Part shown: positions 34,134 to 42,787 of the stretch, in pieces
Position numbering within the stretch: position 1 is the first letter of the stretch
Layout of the letters: every line of letters starts with the position of its first letter
Source: Kitasatospora gansuensis
GTDB taxonomy: Bacteria; Actinomycetota; Actinomycetes; Streptomycetales; Streptomycetaceae
Reading direction: 5' to 3'
DNA length: 64,000 nt
Assembly (NCBI RefSeq): GCF_014203705.1
Contig: NZ_JACHJR010000001.1
Span: forward strand, 6,696,001-6,760,000
Translations under genes and position numbers: made by a program
Notes under the pieces: model-generated
What the model was told of the DNA's origin: nothing
Databases searched by the model: none
The model's input: only the letters and a program-made list of their open reading frames with translations

Positions 34134-35426
34134 ATGAACGTACGACTGGGGACACGACCGAGCGTGACGGTCGGAGAGCTCGAGGCTTACCGACGGGCGC
34201 AGTTGGCGCAGACGCTGACCTTCGTCGGCAGGTCGAGCCCTTACTACGCGGCTCACCTTTCCGGGAAGGCCATCACCCCTGAAACCGCGCGCGCCCACCT
34301 GCGGAGACTGCCGGTGATGACCGGTCAGAGCTGGCAGGACAGCCGCGCGGCCATCCGTACCGGCACCCCGGCCGGGGCTGTCGTCGGCTACACCAGCGGC
34401 ACCACCGGCGAGCCGGCAGCCTTCTTGAGCTCCCCGACGGAGCGGGCCGAGCTGGCCCGCTTGCAGGCGGCCAGGCGCAGTGAAGGGTTGACGCTCTCGT
34501 TCACCAGCGTCAACCACGGTTCGGCCGCCTTCGGCGGCTTCACCACGGGTGTCGTCCCACAACCGCTGGTCACCGAGGCCCAGTACGAGCAGGTCGCCCT
34601 GATGCTCGAACGGGCGACGGAGCCCTACGCCTCCCTCGAACCGGTCCGGGGACTCGAAGGAACCCTGTTCAGGATCAAGGAGCTGACGCTCTATCTGATG
34701 GAACGCCGCGGCCGCCTGGACGATCTCGGCATCAAGGCCGTCACCGTGGGGCGCAACCTGCTGTCCCCGGCCTGGCGGCGACGCCTCGAGGACTGGTGGG
34801 GAGCGGAAGTCCGTTCCGTCTACGGCTTCTCCGAGCTGCGTGTCTGCAACGCCGCCTCCTGCGGGGTGTGCGGCTACCACCACATGCCGCCCACCGGCCT
34901 CGCCGAAATCCTGCCCCTGCACGACGACTCACCGGTCCGACCGGGAGAACGAGGACGGCTCGTGGTGACCGCCTTCCACCCGTACGTCCAGCTGGAACCA
35001 CGCCTGCGCTACTACCCCGGAGACCTCGCCGAACTGGCACCGGAACCCTGCATCCGCTGGGGCGAACACGGCTTCCGCCCGCTCGGCCGGGAACAACACT
35101 CCATCACCCTCCCGGGCAGCGGAGACCTGATCTGCCCCGCCGACGTCCACCCGGCCCTGGCCGACCACCCCGACGTCCACCGCTTTCACCCCACCCCGCC
35201 ACCCACAGAGATCTTCTCCAAGGACGAGGTCGGCACCCCACGCTTCCGCCTGGAAGCCACCGAGGGTGGCGCCGAGCTCCACGTGGAGCTGCGCCATGAC
35301 CCGCTCGTCTGGCCGGAGAAAGCCGCCCGCGCGCAGCAGGAGATCACCGACAGCCTGCTCCTGCCGCACACCGTGGACGTCGTCGTCCACGGACCCGGTC
35401 GGCTCGGAAAGGTCCGCAACATCTGA
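34134..35426 (+). CDS. PaaK-like adenylate-forming enzyme
   Basis: 430 residues. The ATP-binding P loop GYTSGTTGEPAAF lies near residue 83. The A5-like motif reads VYGFSELRVCNAASCGVC, where an unusual CxxxxCxxC plus HH cluster follows and could bind zinc. The YYPGDLAEL (Asp) segment and a C-terminal LGKVRNI with the catalytic-type Lys are present. It resembles phenylacetate-CoA ligase and CapK proteins; the carboxylate substrate is unknown. It lies 43 bases upstream of a small secreted Cys peptide, co-oriented, which may be its target or partner. Confidence 0.75.
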   Translation: MNVRLGTRPSVTVGELEAYRRAQLAQTLTFVGRSSPYYAAHLSGKAITPETARAHLRRLPVMTGQSWQDSRAAIRTGTPAGAVVGYTSGTTGEPAAFLSSPTERAELARLQAARRSEGLTLSFTSVNHGSAAFGGFTTGVVPQPLVTEAQYEQVALMLERATEPYASLEPVRGLEGTLFRIKELTLYLMERRGRLDDLGIKAVTVGRNLLSPAWRRRLEDWWGAEVRSVYGFSELRVCNAASCGVCGYHHMPPTGLAEILPLHDDSPVRPGERGRLVVTAFHPYVQLEPRLRYYPGDLAELAPEPCIRWGEHGFRPLGREQHSITLPGSGDLICPADVHPALADHPDVHRFHPTPPPTEIFSKDEVGTPRFRLEATEGGAELHVELRHDPLVWPEKAARAQQEITDSLLLPHTVDVVVHGPGRLGKVRNI

Positions 35427-35469
35427 TGCCGGCACAGTGCCGGCGACACGAGAAACGGAGCACCCAAAG

Positions 35470-35697
35470 ATGAAGCACAACACGCCGATCACCGTCCGCC
35501 GGATCGCGGCAACCGGAGCAGCCCTTGGAGCCGCATCCCTGATCGGCCTGGCAACAGCCCCCACCGCCAACGCGGTTCCCGCACCGACCGGCACCGCTGT
35601 CCAGGCCGGCCACGGCTGCGGAACCGTCATCGGCGAGCAGGCGGCACCGTCCGCCGAAGCCTTCGCCGAACTGGTGACCTTCGCCGTCTGCCTGTAG
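35470..35697 (+). CDS. Small secreted two-cysteine peptide
   Basis: 75 residues. The signal peptide RRIAATGAALGAASLIGLA..TANA predicts cleavage before VPAP (about residue 35). The mature peptide of about 40 residues holds two Cys (GHGCGT and the C-terminal VCL), so one disulfide could close a 23-residue ring. I know no family. It follows the adenylate-forming enzyme in what looks like a two-gene operon, with a strong terminator behind. It may be a signal, a surface peptide or a modified-peptide precursor. Confidence 0.65.
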   Translation: MKHNTPITVRRIAATGAALGAASLIGLATAPTANAVPAPTGTAVQAGHGCGTVIGEQAAPSAEAFAELVTFAVCL

Positions 35698-35725
35698 GGC
35701 CGAACCTGAGGTCGCTGGAAAACAA

Positions 35726-35759
35726 AACTGCCGGTCGAGAGTGATCTCGACCGGCAGTT
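35726..35759. terminator. Perfect 15-bp bidirectional terminator
   Basis: Arms AACTGCCGGTCGAGA and TCTCGACCGGCAGTT with GTGA loop, preceded by an A-rich run (AAAACAAAA). It closes the peptide operon; the A run gives a U tract for transcripts of the MerR gene from the other side. Confidence 0.9.
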
Positions 35760-35816
35760 CCATGAGCCCCGTGGTGCCCGGGCCCGCTGACGGGGCGTCA
35801 ACGGCGGGATGCGGGG

Positions 35817-36755
35817 CTACTGCCTGATGCCGGCTCGCAGGGCCGCCGTGAACCACGCGAACACCGGAGCCAGGCTTGCTGGAACGGGCCATCCGTTGAT
35901 GGCGGCCAGGAGGTGCCAGTAGCGTTCCGCGCGGGGGTCGCCGGCGATCTCCAGGCGGGTCAGCAGCCAGTGGCGCAGGTCGGCGTCGTCGGCGCGGCCG
36001 AAGGTCTGGGCGTAGCGGATGGTCAGGGCGTCAAGGATGTGTGCGGCCTCGGCAGAGGTCGGGGCGATGCCGGCATCGAGCGCGCGGCCGATCTGGTCAC
36101 GTACGGTCTCGGTGAGTTCGTGGTGCAGTCCGGTGGAGTCGCCCCGGGCGCGCTCGGCCGCCTGGTACTCCGCCATGCGGCGGACGGCGGCGCGGAAGTC
36201 CGGGTCCTGGACGAGCTCGGCCAGTTCCACCCAGGCGGCCACCTGATCGGGCTCGGGGTCGTCCGGCAGCTCGGGCATGGCCGAGCGCATCATGTCCACG
36301 AAGTCGGCGTTGGCGTCCAGGTCGCCGAAGGTGTCGTCGATGAAGTCGCTGATGAGGCGCCGACGTTCGACATCGGAGAGCTTTGCGAGCTTGTGCATGA
36401 GATCCATTTCCTCGGTGGTGGAGCCCCGCTTGGCCACCGCGCGCAAGACGGCCCGCCGAAGCCGGAGAGTGCGGATCTGCACCTCCAGAGCATCGGCGTG
36501 CGCGGCCGCGATCTCGGGAACCGAGACCTCGTGGTCCAGCACCTGCCGGATGACGGCAAGGTCGAGTCCCAGGTCGCGAAGGGTGCGTACCAGATCCAGC
36601 CGCGCGAGTGCGCTGACGTCGTAGAGCCGGTAGCCGGCCGGGCTGCGGTCCGTCGGCGGCACGATCCCCACGTCGGAATAGAACCGAATGGTCTTGACCG
36701 TCAGCCCGGTCCGCCGAGCCAGGTCACCGATCGAGAAGAGCGTGTCGCCGTCCAT
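35817..36755 (-). CDS. MerR family transcription regulator
   Basis: 312 residues. The MerR HTH occupies residues 7-75 (FSIGDLARRTGLTVKTIRFYSDVGIVPP, AGYRLYDVSALARLDLVRTLRDLGL). A coiled dimerisation helix (about 80-115) precedes a long alpha-helical C-terminal domain of the type found in larger, ligand-binding MerR proteins of actinobacteria. No metal-binding Cys pair is seen, so a drug or redox ligand is more likely than a metal. Confidence 0.88.
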   Translation of the reverse strand: MDGDTLFSIGDLARRTGLTVKTIRFYSDVGIVPPTDRSPAGYRLYDVSALARLDLVRTLRDLGLDLAVIRQVLDHEVSVPEIAAAHADALEVQIRTLRLRRAVLRAVAKRGSTTEEMDLMHKLAKLSDVERRRLISDFIDDTFGDLDANADFVDMMRSAMPELPDDPEPDQVAAWVELAELVQDPDFRAAVRRMAEYQAAERARGDSTGLHHELTETVRDQIGRALDAGIAPTSAEAAHILDALTIRYAQTFGRADDADLRHWLLTRLEIAGDPRAERYWHLLAAINGWPVPASLAPVFAWFTAALRAGIRQ

Positions 36756-36855
36756 GTCCCCACCTTCGCGTCTCCCCTTGCTGGAGACTCAAGCCCCGTC
36801 GTTTGCAGTGTGACGAACCAGAGGAGGTACAACGCCGACCGGGTCGTGGAGCTGG

Positions 36856-37602
36856 TCAGTGGTGCGGTGGGGCGGCCGGGCGGGGGATCAAGTCGGTGTC
36901 GAAGTCGCCGTCGGCGATCTGGTGTGCCAGACGGCCGAGTTGGTGGTGGTGGGAGCGTGCGTAGATGCGGAAGGCGGCGAACGCCTCGTCGACGCTCAGG
37001 TGCCAGCGTTCCGCGAGGAGGCCCTTGACCTGTTCCAGCACGATGCGGCTGTTCAGGGCGAACTGGAGCTGGCCTCGTTCCAGTTGGCTGTGGGCCAGAG
37101 TGCGCTGTTGCAGGACGGCGATGGTTGCCAGGTCTGCCAGGGCCTGGGCGAGAGTGACGTTTTCGGCGCTGAGGGGGGTGGGGTCGGTCTGGAACAGGCC
37201 GAGTACTCCGATGACGCGCCCGCGCAGCCGCATCGGGATCGCGTTGGTGGACACGAAGCCGGTCTCCCTGGCCGCGTCGGCGAACCGCGGCCAGGCTGCG
37301 ATGGTCCGCGGGTCGTGGAGGTTGATGTCGGTGCGGGGGATGCCGCTGCGGTAGGAGTCCACACAGGGGCCCTGGTCGTGCTGCAGGGCGAACAGTTCCA
37401 GGACCCGGGTGTGTTCGTCGGAGGCCGCCAGGACCTGTAGGTGATCGTGCTGGTCGGCCAGCAGGATGCCAACAGCGGCCACGTCCAGGAGGTCCATGCA
37501 GCGTTCGGAGAGCTGCTGGAGGAAGTCGATGAGGTCGAAGTCGTCGATCAGGGAGTCGGCGACCTTCACGAAGACTTCGGTGAGCTGCTGTTCGCGGGTC
37601 AT
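36856..37602 (-). CDS. GAF-ANTAR antitermination regulator
   Basis: 248 residues. A GAF domain (about 15-160, LDVAAVGILLADQHDHLQVLAASDEHT, LFALQHDQGPCVDSYRSG, IGVLGLFQTDPTPLS) is followed by an ANTAR RNA-binding domain (about 170-235, LEQVKGLLAERWHLSVDEAFAAFRIYARSH). It binds paired hairpins in nascent RNA to prevent termination. It is a close duplicate of the gene at 40448-41197. Confidence 0.9.
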   Translation of the reverse strand: MTREQQLTEVFVKVADSLIDDFDLIDFLQQLSERCMDLLDVAAVGILLADQHDHLQVLAASDEHTRVLELFALQHDQGPCVDSYRSGIPRTDINLHDPRTIAAWPRFADAARETGFVSTNAIPMRLRGRVIGVLGLFQTDPTPLSAENVTLAQALADLATIAVLQQRTLAHSQLERGQLQFALNSRIVLEQVKGLLAERWHLSVDEAFAAFRIYARSHHHQLGRLAHQIADGDFDTDLIPRPAAPPHH

Positions 37603-37607
37603 GGCGA

Positions 37608-37722
37608 TCAGTCCTTGTCTGTGACGGGCGTTGTCGGGCTCTCGCCGTTGCCGAGGCGGCCCAGGCGAAGGCGCCGGCCCAGCACGTCCTTGGAGGTGTC
37701 GATGACGGAGCGGCCGCTGGTC
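37608..37722 (-). pseudogene. 3' remnant of a GAF-ANTAR gene
   Basis: The frame ending in SGRSVIDTSKDVLGRRLRL...TDKD and its stop matches the C-terminus of the 239-residue GAF-ANTAR gene at 41203-41922 (SGRSITDVCQDVVERRLRL...AEKD). It stands in the same place, six bases before the duplicated GAF-ANTAR gene. The 5' part is missing and is replaced by the STAS gene end at the junction near 37722. Confidence 0.75.
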
Positions 37723-38140
37723 AGGCAGCGGGGAGGTGAGCGCGGGGCAGGCCGTGGATGCTCTTGTCGGTCACGATGCTCACCAGGTGGTGGGTTCCGG
37801 TCAGGGTGAGCAGACGTGTCAGCACCGGGGGCGGGCTCTCCAGGCGCAGGCGCCCTCCGGCGGCAACGGTGAGCCAGGTCGCGTCGATGAAGGCGTACAG
37901 GCCCCGGAGGTCGCAGAAGCCGAGCGGCGCCAGGTCCAGGTCGATGCTGCGCACGCTCGCGTGCAGGCAATCCCGGACCACCCGCTCCAGTCGCGGCGCG
38001 GTGGCGAAGTCGATCCCACCGCTCAGGGTGAGCGTTGTGCCGAGGCTGCGGTCGCGCCGGTGGATACTCAAGCCCTGATCGGCGGGCCAGGGGATCGGCG
38101 CCGTTACCAGGGCGGCTGCGGTCTGCTGCGTGGGGATCAC
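37721..38140 (-). CDS. STAS-domain anti-anti-sigma factor
   Basis: 139 residues from a GTG with an AAGGAG site. It has the STAS fold pattern: TTLTLSGGIDFATAPRLERVV, SIDLDLAPLGFCDLRGLYAFIDA, LRLESPPPVLTRLLTLTGTHHLV. At the usual phospho-acceptor position Asp-x-x-Gly is changed (FCDLRG, no Ser), so control by phosphorylation at that Ser is unlikely or the site differs. It probably binds an RsbW-like ATPase encoded nearby. Confidence 0.8.
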   Translation of the reverse strand: MIPTQQTAAALVTAPIPWPADQGLSIHRRDRSLGTTLTLSGGIDFATAPRLERVVRDCLHASVRSIDLDLAPLGFCDLRGLYAFIDATWLTVAAGGRLRLESPPPVLTRLLTLTGTHHLVSIVTDKSIHGLPRAHLPAA

Positions 38141-38478
38141 GTGGACTCCTTGGCCGTCTCGTGCGTGACGCGGCCGGGGTCCGGGGCAGCTGGAGCAACA
38201 CCCGCCGAAGCGGGCTCCGTCATCTGATGCGCTGGGAGCAGGAACGCCCTGGCACCTGGTCAAGTCCCAGGCACTGCATGGCGATTGAGCCCAGAGAACG
38301 AAAGGGGTCCTCTGTCCTACGTACAGTAGCGCGGTGGACGCCGCCGTGGTGACGATCGCCGGATGTCCCGCCGGGAGGGAACGTGCGGTCAGCACTGGTG
38401 CCGGGGTTCCGACGGGGGCAGGCTGGAAGTGCACAGGACGCAGGCCCTGTGGGGCCGTGTGGCGCGAAGGGAGTCCCG
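38141..38478. other. Divergent promoter region STAS / PRC-barrel
   Basis: About 340 bases between divergently read genes. Short frames here lack ribosome sites. I could not identify a convincing SigB-type (GTTT-N14-16-GGGTAT) or vegetative promoter by eye. Confidence 0.4.
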
Positions 38479-38835
38479 GTGATCCAGGTCGGGGACATCC
38501 GCGAGTGGCGCACCCACGACGTCGTCGACGCCGGCGGGCACAAGATCGGCATGCTGGAAGCGATCTATGTGGACACCAGCACGGACGAGCCGGCCATGGC
38601 CACCGTCCAGGTCGGCCTGCCCACCCGCCACCGCCTGGTCTTCGTCCCGCTGGACGGGGCCAGCGTCGGACCGGGTTACGTCAGAGTGGTCTACGACAAG
38701 GCGCTGGTGAAGGACTGCCCGCCGATCGGAACGGACGACGTCCTGCCGGCCGAAGACGAGGAAGCGATCTTCCGGCACTACGGCCTCAGCTACCAGCAAG
38801 GCGCAGGCGGTGAGCGGCAGCTCGCCCGCCGCTGA
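38479..38835 (+). CDS. PRC-barrel domain protein
   Basis: 118 residues from GTG with AAGGGA upstream. IREWRTHDVVDAGGHKIGMLEAIYVDTSTDEPAMATVQVG is a PRC-barrel strand pattern, followed by RLVFVPLDGASVGPGYVRVVYDKALV. Actinobacterial members are often induced by stress. Another PRC-barrel gene lies at 43511-43861. It converges with the sigma gene, 41 bases apart. Confidence 0.82.
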   Translation: MIQVGDIREWRTHDVVDAGGHKIGMLEAIYVDTSTDEPAMATVQVGLPTRHRLVFVPLDGASVGPGYVRVVYDKALVKDCPPIGTDDVLPAEDEEAIFRHYGLSYQQGAGGERQLARR

Positions 38836-38876
38836 ACGCCCTGCCCGAGGAGGCATCCGTTCATGGCTGGATCGGT

Positions 38877-39773
38877 TCAGTCCTGGGTGAGCAGCTGGGT
38901 GCGCAGCAGCGCGACGGTTCGCGAAAGCAGTCGGGAGACGTGCATCTGGGACAGGCCCAGCCGGGTGCCGATCTCGGATTGGGTGAGTTCGTCGCTGAAA
39001 CGCATCGAGAGGATCTGCCGGTCGCGTCGGGGCAGTGCGGCGATCAACGGGTTGAGGGCGTGGAGGTTCTCGACACGATCGAAGCCTCGCTCGATGAATC
39101 CGGTGTGGGTGGCGAACGAGCCGTCGCCTGCGTCCAGTTCGGTCTGGGCGTCCATGGACGAGGTGCTGTAGCCGTTGGCGGCCAGCATGCCCTCGATGAT
39201 CTCCTCGGCGGGCAGGTCGAGGTAGGCGGCGAGCTCGCCGGGGGTCGGAGCGCGGTCGAGCTTGATGGCGAGGACATCGCCGGCCCTGGCCAACTCCAGG
39301 CGCAGGTCCTTCAGTCGGCGCGGGACGTGGACCGCCCAGGTGGTGTCGCGGAAGAAGCGCTTGATCTCACCCCTGATGGTCGGCAACGCGAAGGTGCTGA
39401 ACACCAGGCCACGCTCGAGGTCGAAACGGTCGATGGCTTTGATCAGGCCGATGGTGCCGACCTGGATGATGTCTTCCATCGGTTCGGAGTTGCCGCGGAA
39501 CCGGGCGGCCGCGAACCTCACCAGGGTCATGTTCAGTTCGACGAGGGTGTTACGGACGTAGGCGCGCTCGTGGGTGCCCTCCTCGAGCTCCGCCAACCGC
39601 CGCAGGAGCACCGTGGACATTGCTCGGGCGTCGGCCGTGCTGACGCGGTCCGTGGTCCGGGCTTCCGGCAGGCCCGCGGGTCGCCGGAGGGGCGCGGTCC
39701 GCACCGCCGTGGTGGTGCCGACCGGGGCCGGAGAATCTGCGACGGTCTGCTCGACTGTGATGTGGGCAGCCAT
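38877..39773 (-). CDS. SigB/SigF-family alternative sigma factor
   Basis: 298 residues; the ATG at 39773 has GAAGGGA upstream. Region 2: NMTLVRFAAARFRG, MEDIIQVGTIGLIKAIDRFDLERG; region 3: EIKRFFRDTTWAVHVPRRLKDLRLELARA; region 4 HTH: TQSEIGTRLGLSQMHVSRLLSR. It is a second member beside the one at 11929-12855. A divergent anti-sigma-type ATPase gene and STAS genes nearby suggest a complete partner-switching module. Confidence 0.9.
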   Translation of the reverse strand: MAAHITVEQTVADSPAPVGTTTAVRTAPLRRPAGLPEARTTDRVSTADARAMSTVLLRRLAELEEGTHERAYVRNTLVELNMTLVRFAAARFRGNSEPMEDIIQVGTIGLIKAIDRFDLERGLVFSTFALPTIRGEIKRFFRDTTWAVHVPRRLKDLRLELARAGDVLAIKLDRAPTPGELAAYLDLPAEEIIEGMLAANGYSTSSMDAQTELDAGDGSFATHTGFIERGFDRVENLHALNPLIAALPRRDRQILSMRFSDELTQSEIGTRLGLSQMHVSRLLSRTVALLRTQLLTQD

Positions 39774-39961
39774 GGATGGTCCCTTCCACTGTTGTCGGTA
39801 GGCTCTCGACGACCCAGCCGTCAGGTGTTCGGCCGCGCCGTCGTGGGTAGACGCGCCCAGGAGCGGCAGGGGTGCCGGCACCAGGTGCTCGGCCGCGACG
39901 GCTCGCGTGCGGTTCGGCAGGCGCGCGGGTGTGGCCGTGCGGTTTCTCGGGATGAGGCCAG

Positions 39962-40408
39962 ATGAGCACCAGTCAGTCGGGGCTGCCCCAGGGCGGTCAG
40001 TTCCGCCGTCTCGCCCTCTTCGGGGGCAGCGGTGTGGTCGGCCGATGTCGGGACTTCACCCGGATCGCCCTGCTGGACTGGGGCTGGCTCCCCGCCGCTG
40101 ATGAAGAAGGACAGGCTGTCGCCGACGACGTACTGCTGCTGGTCTGCGAACTGGTGACGAACGCCTGCCTCCACACAGCCGGTCCTGAACGGCTCCTCCT
40201 GCACTGCACCGAGAGTGCCCTGCGCGTCGAGGTGGCCGACGCCGGCCCCGACCGTCCTCGGCCACGCCTCCCTCACCAGCCCGGGCGCCCCGGCGGGCAC
40301 GGCCTGCACATCGTCGCGCGGCTGTCGACGCGCTGGGGCGTCACCGTACGGGAGGATCTGGCCGGCAAGTCCGTCTGGCTGGAGATCGCCGCACCGTCGG
40401 CCCCCTGA
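39962..40408 (+). CDS. HATPase anti-sigma-factor-type protein
   Basis: 148 residues. N box LLLVCELVTNACLHT (about 58-72), Asp in VEVADAGPD, G box GGHGLHIV. This is a small RsbW-like ATP-binding protein, divergent from the sigma factor gene, and probably its antagonist. Confidence 0.8.
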   Translation: MSTSQSGLPQGGQFRRLALFGGSGVVGRCRDFTRIALLDWGWLPAADEEGQAVADDVLLLVCELVTNACLHTAGPERLLLHCTESALRVEVADAGPDRPRPRLPHQPGRPGGHGLHIVARLSTRWGVTVREDLAGKSVWLEIAAPSAP

Positions 40409-40413
40409 CAGCT

Positions 40414-40430
40414 GCCTCGGAGCCCGAGGC
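40414..40430. terminator. Short hairpin between convergent genes
   Basis: GCCTCGG-AGC-CCGAGGC, placed between the stops of the ATPase and GAF-ANTAR genes. Confidence 0.6.
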
Positions 40431-40447
40431 TCGCTCACGTTCGGTGG

Positions 40448-41197
40448 TCAGGGCTGGGACGTGGTGTCGGTGGGGTGGGGGATCAGGTCGGTGTCGAAGG
40501 CGCCGTCGGCGATCTCGCGAGCCAGCTGGGCGAGTTGGCGGTGGTGGGTGCGGGCGTAGGCGCGGAAGGCGGTGAACGCGTCGTCGACGGAGGTCTGCCA
40601 GCGTTCCGCGAGGATGCCCTTGACCTGTTCCAGGACGATTCGGCTGGTGAGCGCGGACTGGAGCTGGCCGCGCTCGACCTCGCTGTGGTCCAGGGTGCGC
40701 TGCTGCTGGATGGCGATGGTCGCGATGTCGGCCAGCGCCTGGGCGAGTGTGATGTCCGCGGCGCCGAGCGGGGCAGAGTCGGTCTGGAACAGGCCGAGCG
40801 TGCCGATCACCCGGCGGCGCAGGCGCAGCGGGATGGCGTTGGTGACGACGAAGCCGGTCTGGCGTGCGCGGGTGGCGAACTGCGGCCACTCCTGGGTGAT
40901 GTGAGGGTCTGTCAGATCGATGTTGAGGCGGGGGCTGCCGGTGCGGTAGCACTCGACGCAGGGGCCCTGGTCGTGCTGCAGTGCGAAGAGCTCCAGCAGG
41001 CGGGTGTGCTCGTCGGAGGCCGCGATGGTCTGCAGTTCGTCGTGCTGGTCGGCGAGCAGGATGCCGGCAGCCGCGACGTCGAGGAGTTCCACGCACCGTT
41101 CGGAGAGTCGCTGGAGGAAGTCGATGACGTCGAAGTCGTCGATGAGGGAGTCGGCGACCTCCACGAAGACCTCGGTGAGTCGTTGCTCGCGGGTCAT
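40448..41197 (-). CDS. GAF-ANTAR antitermination regulator
   Basis: 249 residues, a near copy of the protein at 36856-37602: GAF domain (LDVAAAGILLADQHDELQTIAASDEHT, LFALQHDQGPCVECYRTG) and ANTAR domain (LEQVKGILAERWQTSVDDAFTAFRAYARTHHR). It follows a second GAF-ANTAR gene with a 5-base gap, so both are made together and could heterodimerise. Confidence 0.9.
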   Translation of the reverse strand: MTREQRLTEVFVEVADSLIDDFDVIDFLQRLSERCVELLDVAAAGILLADQHDELQTIAASDEHTRLLELFALQHDQGPCVECYRTGSPRLNIDLTDPHITQEWPQFATRARQTGFVVTNAIPLRLRRRVIGTLGLFQTDSAPLGAADITLAQALADIATIAIQQQRTLDHSEVERGQLQSALTSRIVLEQVKGILAERWQTSVDDAFTAFRAYARTHHRQLAQLAREIADGAFDTDLIPHPTDTTSQP

Positions 41198-41202
41198 GTC
41201 GA

Positions 41203-41922
41203 TCAGTCCTTCTCTGCGTGGGGCGGGGACGTCCCGTTGTCGTCGGGCTCCAGGCGCAGCCGGCGCTCCACGACGTCCTGGCAGACGTCGGTGATGGAGC
41301 GCCCGCTGCTGTAGGCGTGGGCACGCAGCCGCAGGAGGGCCTGCGGCAGGGAAAGGGCGAGCTGGACGCTGAGCATGCCGGTCGCCTGGTGGACGACCGC
41401 ACGCTGCAGGGTGTGGGGCGGGTCGAGGGGGACGGCGGCGGCCTGGGGTTCGCCGTTGCCCAGGAGGCGGGCGGTGAGGGCAGCGGCAAGTACCAGCGCG
41501 TCGCCCACCTGGGACGCGGTGAGCGCGCCGGGGGTGCGGCGCACGGCGGTCAGCACACCGACGTTGATGGCGCCGATCCCCATCGGGAAGCAGAACACCG
41601 CCCGCACCGGCGCGGCCTCCTCGGCCAAGGCGGCCCAGCGGCCGGACCGGACCTGGGCCAGGTCCGGCACCAGCACCATCGCACCGCTGCGCAGCGTGTC
41701 GGGTCCGGGGCCCTCGCCGAGGGTGAACTGCAGGTCCTCGAAGCGCCGGGAGGTTTCGTGGGAACACCAGAGCGGTTCGGTCACGTCCCCGGTCAGCAGG
41801 GAGACCGCCAGGGCGTCCACTCCCAGCGCGGCGGCGCCCGCCGCGGTGACGTCGGCGACTCGGGGGGTGCCGTCCCGGCTGTCGAGCCCACGCAGGACCT
41901 CGGCCATGCGATCGCTGATCAC
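41203..41922 (-). CDS. Shorter-linked GAF-ANTAR regulator
   Basis: 239 residues. The N-terminal GAF part (about 10-155) includes ALAVSLLTGDVTEPLWCSHETSRRFEDLQFTLGEGPGPDTLRSG and FCFPMGIGAINVGVLTAVRR. The C-terminal ANTAR part (about 170-230) includes VVHQATGMLSVQLALSLPQALLRLRAHAYSSGRSITDV. This is the common streptomycete pair partner of the downstream regulator. A truncated relative survives at 37608-37722. Confidence 0.85.
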   Translation of the reverse strand: MISDRMAEVLRGLDSRDGTPRVADVTAAGAAALGVDALAVSLLTGDVTEPLWCSHETSRRFEDLQFTLGEGPGPDTLRSGAMVLVPDLAQVRSGRWAALAEEAAPVRAVFCFPMGIGAINVGVLTAVRRTPGALTASQVGDALVLAAALTARLLGNGEPQAAAVPLDPPHTLQRAVVHQATGMLSVQLALSLPQALLRLRAHAYSSGRSITDVCQDVVERRLRLEPDDNGTSPPHAEKD

Positions 41923-42019
41923 CAGGCACCCCCGGGTGAGGCTGGTAGCGAGAGTGAGCGGACCCGCACGGTGTCACGACCTCTTCGCGCGCGGTGGCCA
42001 CGGATGACTACCGCCCACC

Positions 42020-42466
42020 CTAGTTCCATCGGGCAGCCTCGGCGGCCGCCAGGTGCCCCGGCTCCCCGGCACCACGCCAGAGGCGGAAGAAGGGCGCCCG
42101 GTACGGGGGAGGGGGAGGCGCGGCGACTGGAGGGCCCGGGAGGCCCGGGAGGTCTCGGAGGAGGAAGCCGGCGCCGCTGAGATCCAGCAGCCGGGCCAGG
42201 GCCCGCCGGGGGTGGTGCAGGCGCAGCGAACCGCCGGCCGCCGCAGCGGCCCTCGCGGCCGCGAGGAAGACGTTGAGGCCGCTTACGTCACAGAACGTGA
42301 GCGCGCTGACGTCGACGTCGATGGTGTGGATCCCCTCGCGTGCACAGCTCTCCAGTGCCGCGCGCACGAGTGGGACGGTAGCCAGGTCGAGCTCACCGGC
42401 GAGCATGACCGACGCCCGGATCCCTCGGTCGTGCCGGTAGACGTTCAGGCTCTGCAGAACGGGCAT
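42020..42466 (-). CDS. STAS-domain anti-anti-sigma factor
   Basis: 148 residues. RASVMLAGELDLATVPLVRAALESC, TIDVDVSALTFCDVSGLNVFLAA (Ser present after the Asp-Val, the usual phosphorylation site), LRLHHPRRALARLLDLSG. A Pro-rich tail (PPVAAPPPPPYRAP) is unusual. The retained Ser sets it apart from the STAS protein at 37721-38140. The ATG at 42466 has GCGAGG upstream; 42481 is an alternative. Confidence 0.8.
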   Translation of the reverse strand: MPVLQSLNVYRHDRGIRASVMLAGELDLATVPLVRAALESCAREGIHTIDVDVSALTFCDVSGLNVFLAAARAAAAAGGSLRLHHPRRALARLLDLSGAGFLLRDLPGLPGPPVAAPPPPPYRAPFFRLWRGAGEPGHLAAAEAARWN

Positions 42467-42787
42467 GATGCCTCGCTTCACGCGACCAACCGGCGCAGCG
42501 GCCCAGCGGCGGAGCCCGGTGTGAGGCTCCGGCCCGGAACGCTCTCCATGCGGTCAGGCCTTCGACAGGGCACGGAGCCCTCGGAAGACGCACACAGGCG
42601 GTCGGATGGTTCATCCGTCCCCCGCGGGCACCTGTGTTACGGCCAGCACTTGCCACGTCGGGGTCTGGGACGCTCCGCGCAGCATAGCCCGCAACCCGCA
42701 CTCGGCGTAACCACGTCCACCCGCCGGTCGGCGAACGCGACGCCCTCCTCGGCCGCGCGCGGCATCCGCGCGGCGCTGCGTACCGGC
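42467..42787. other. Intergenic, no gene seen
   Basis: About 320 bases with only scattered short frames; a small inverted repeat (CGGAGCC...GGCTCCG, near 42510-42531) lies in front of the STAS gene. Confidence 0.4.
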
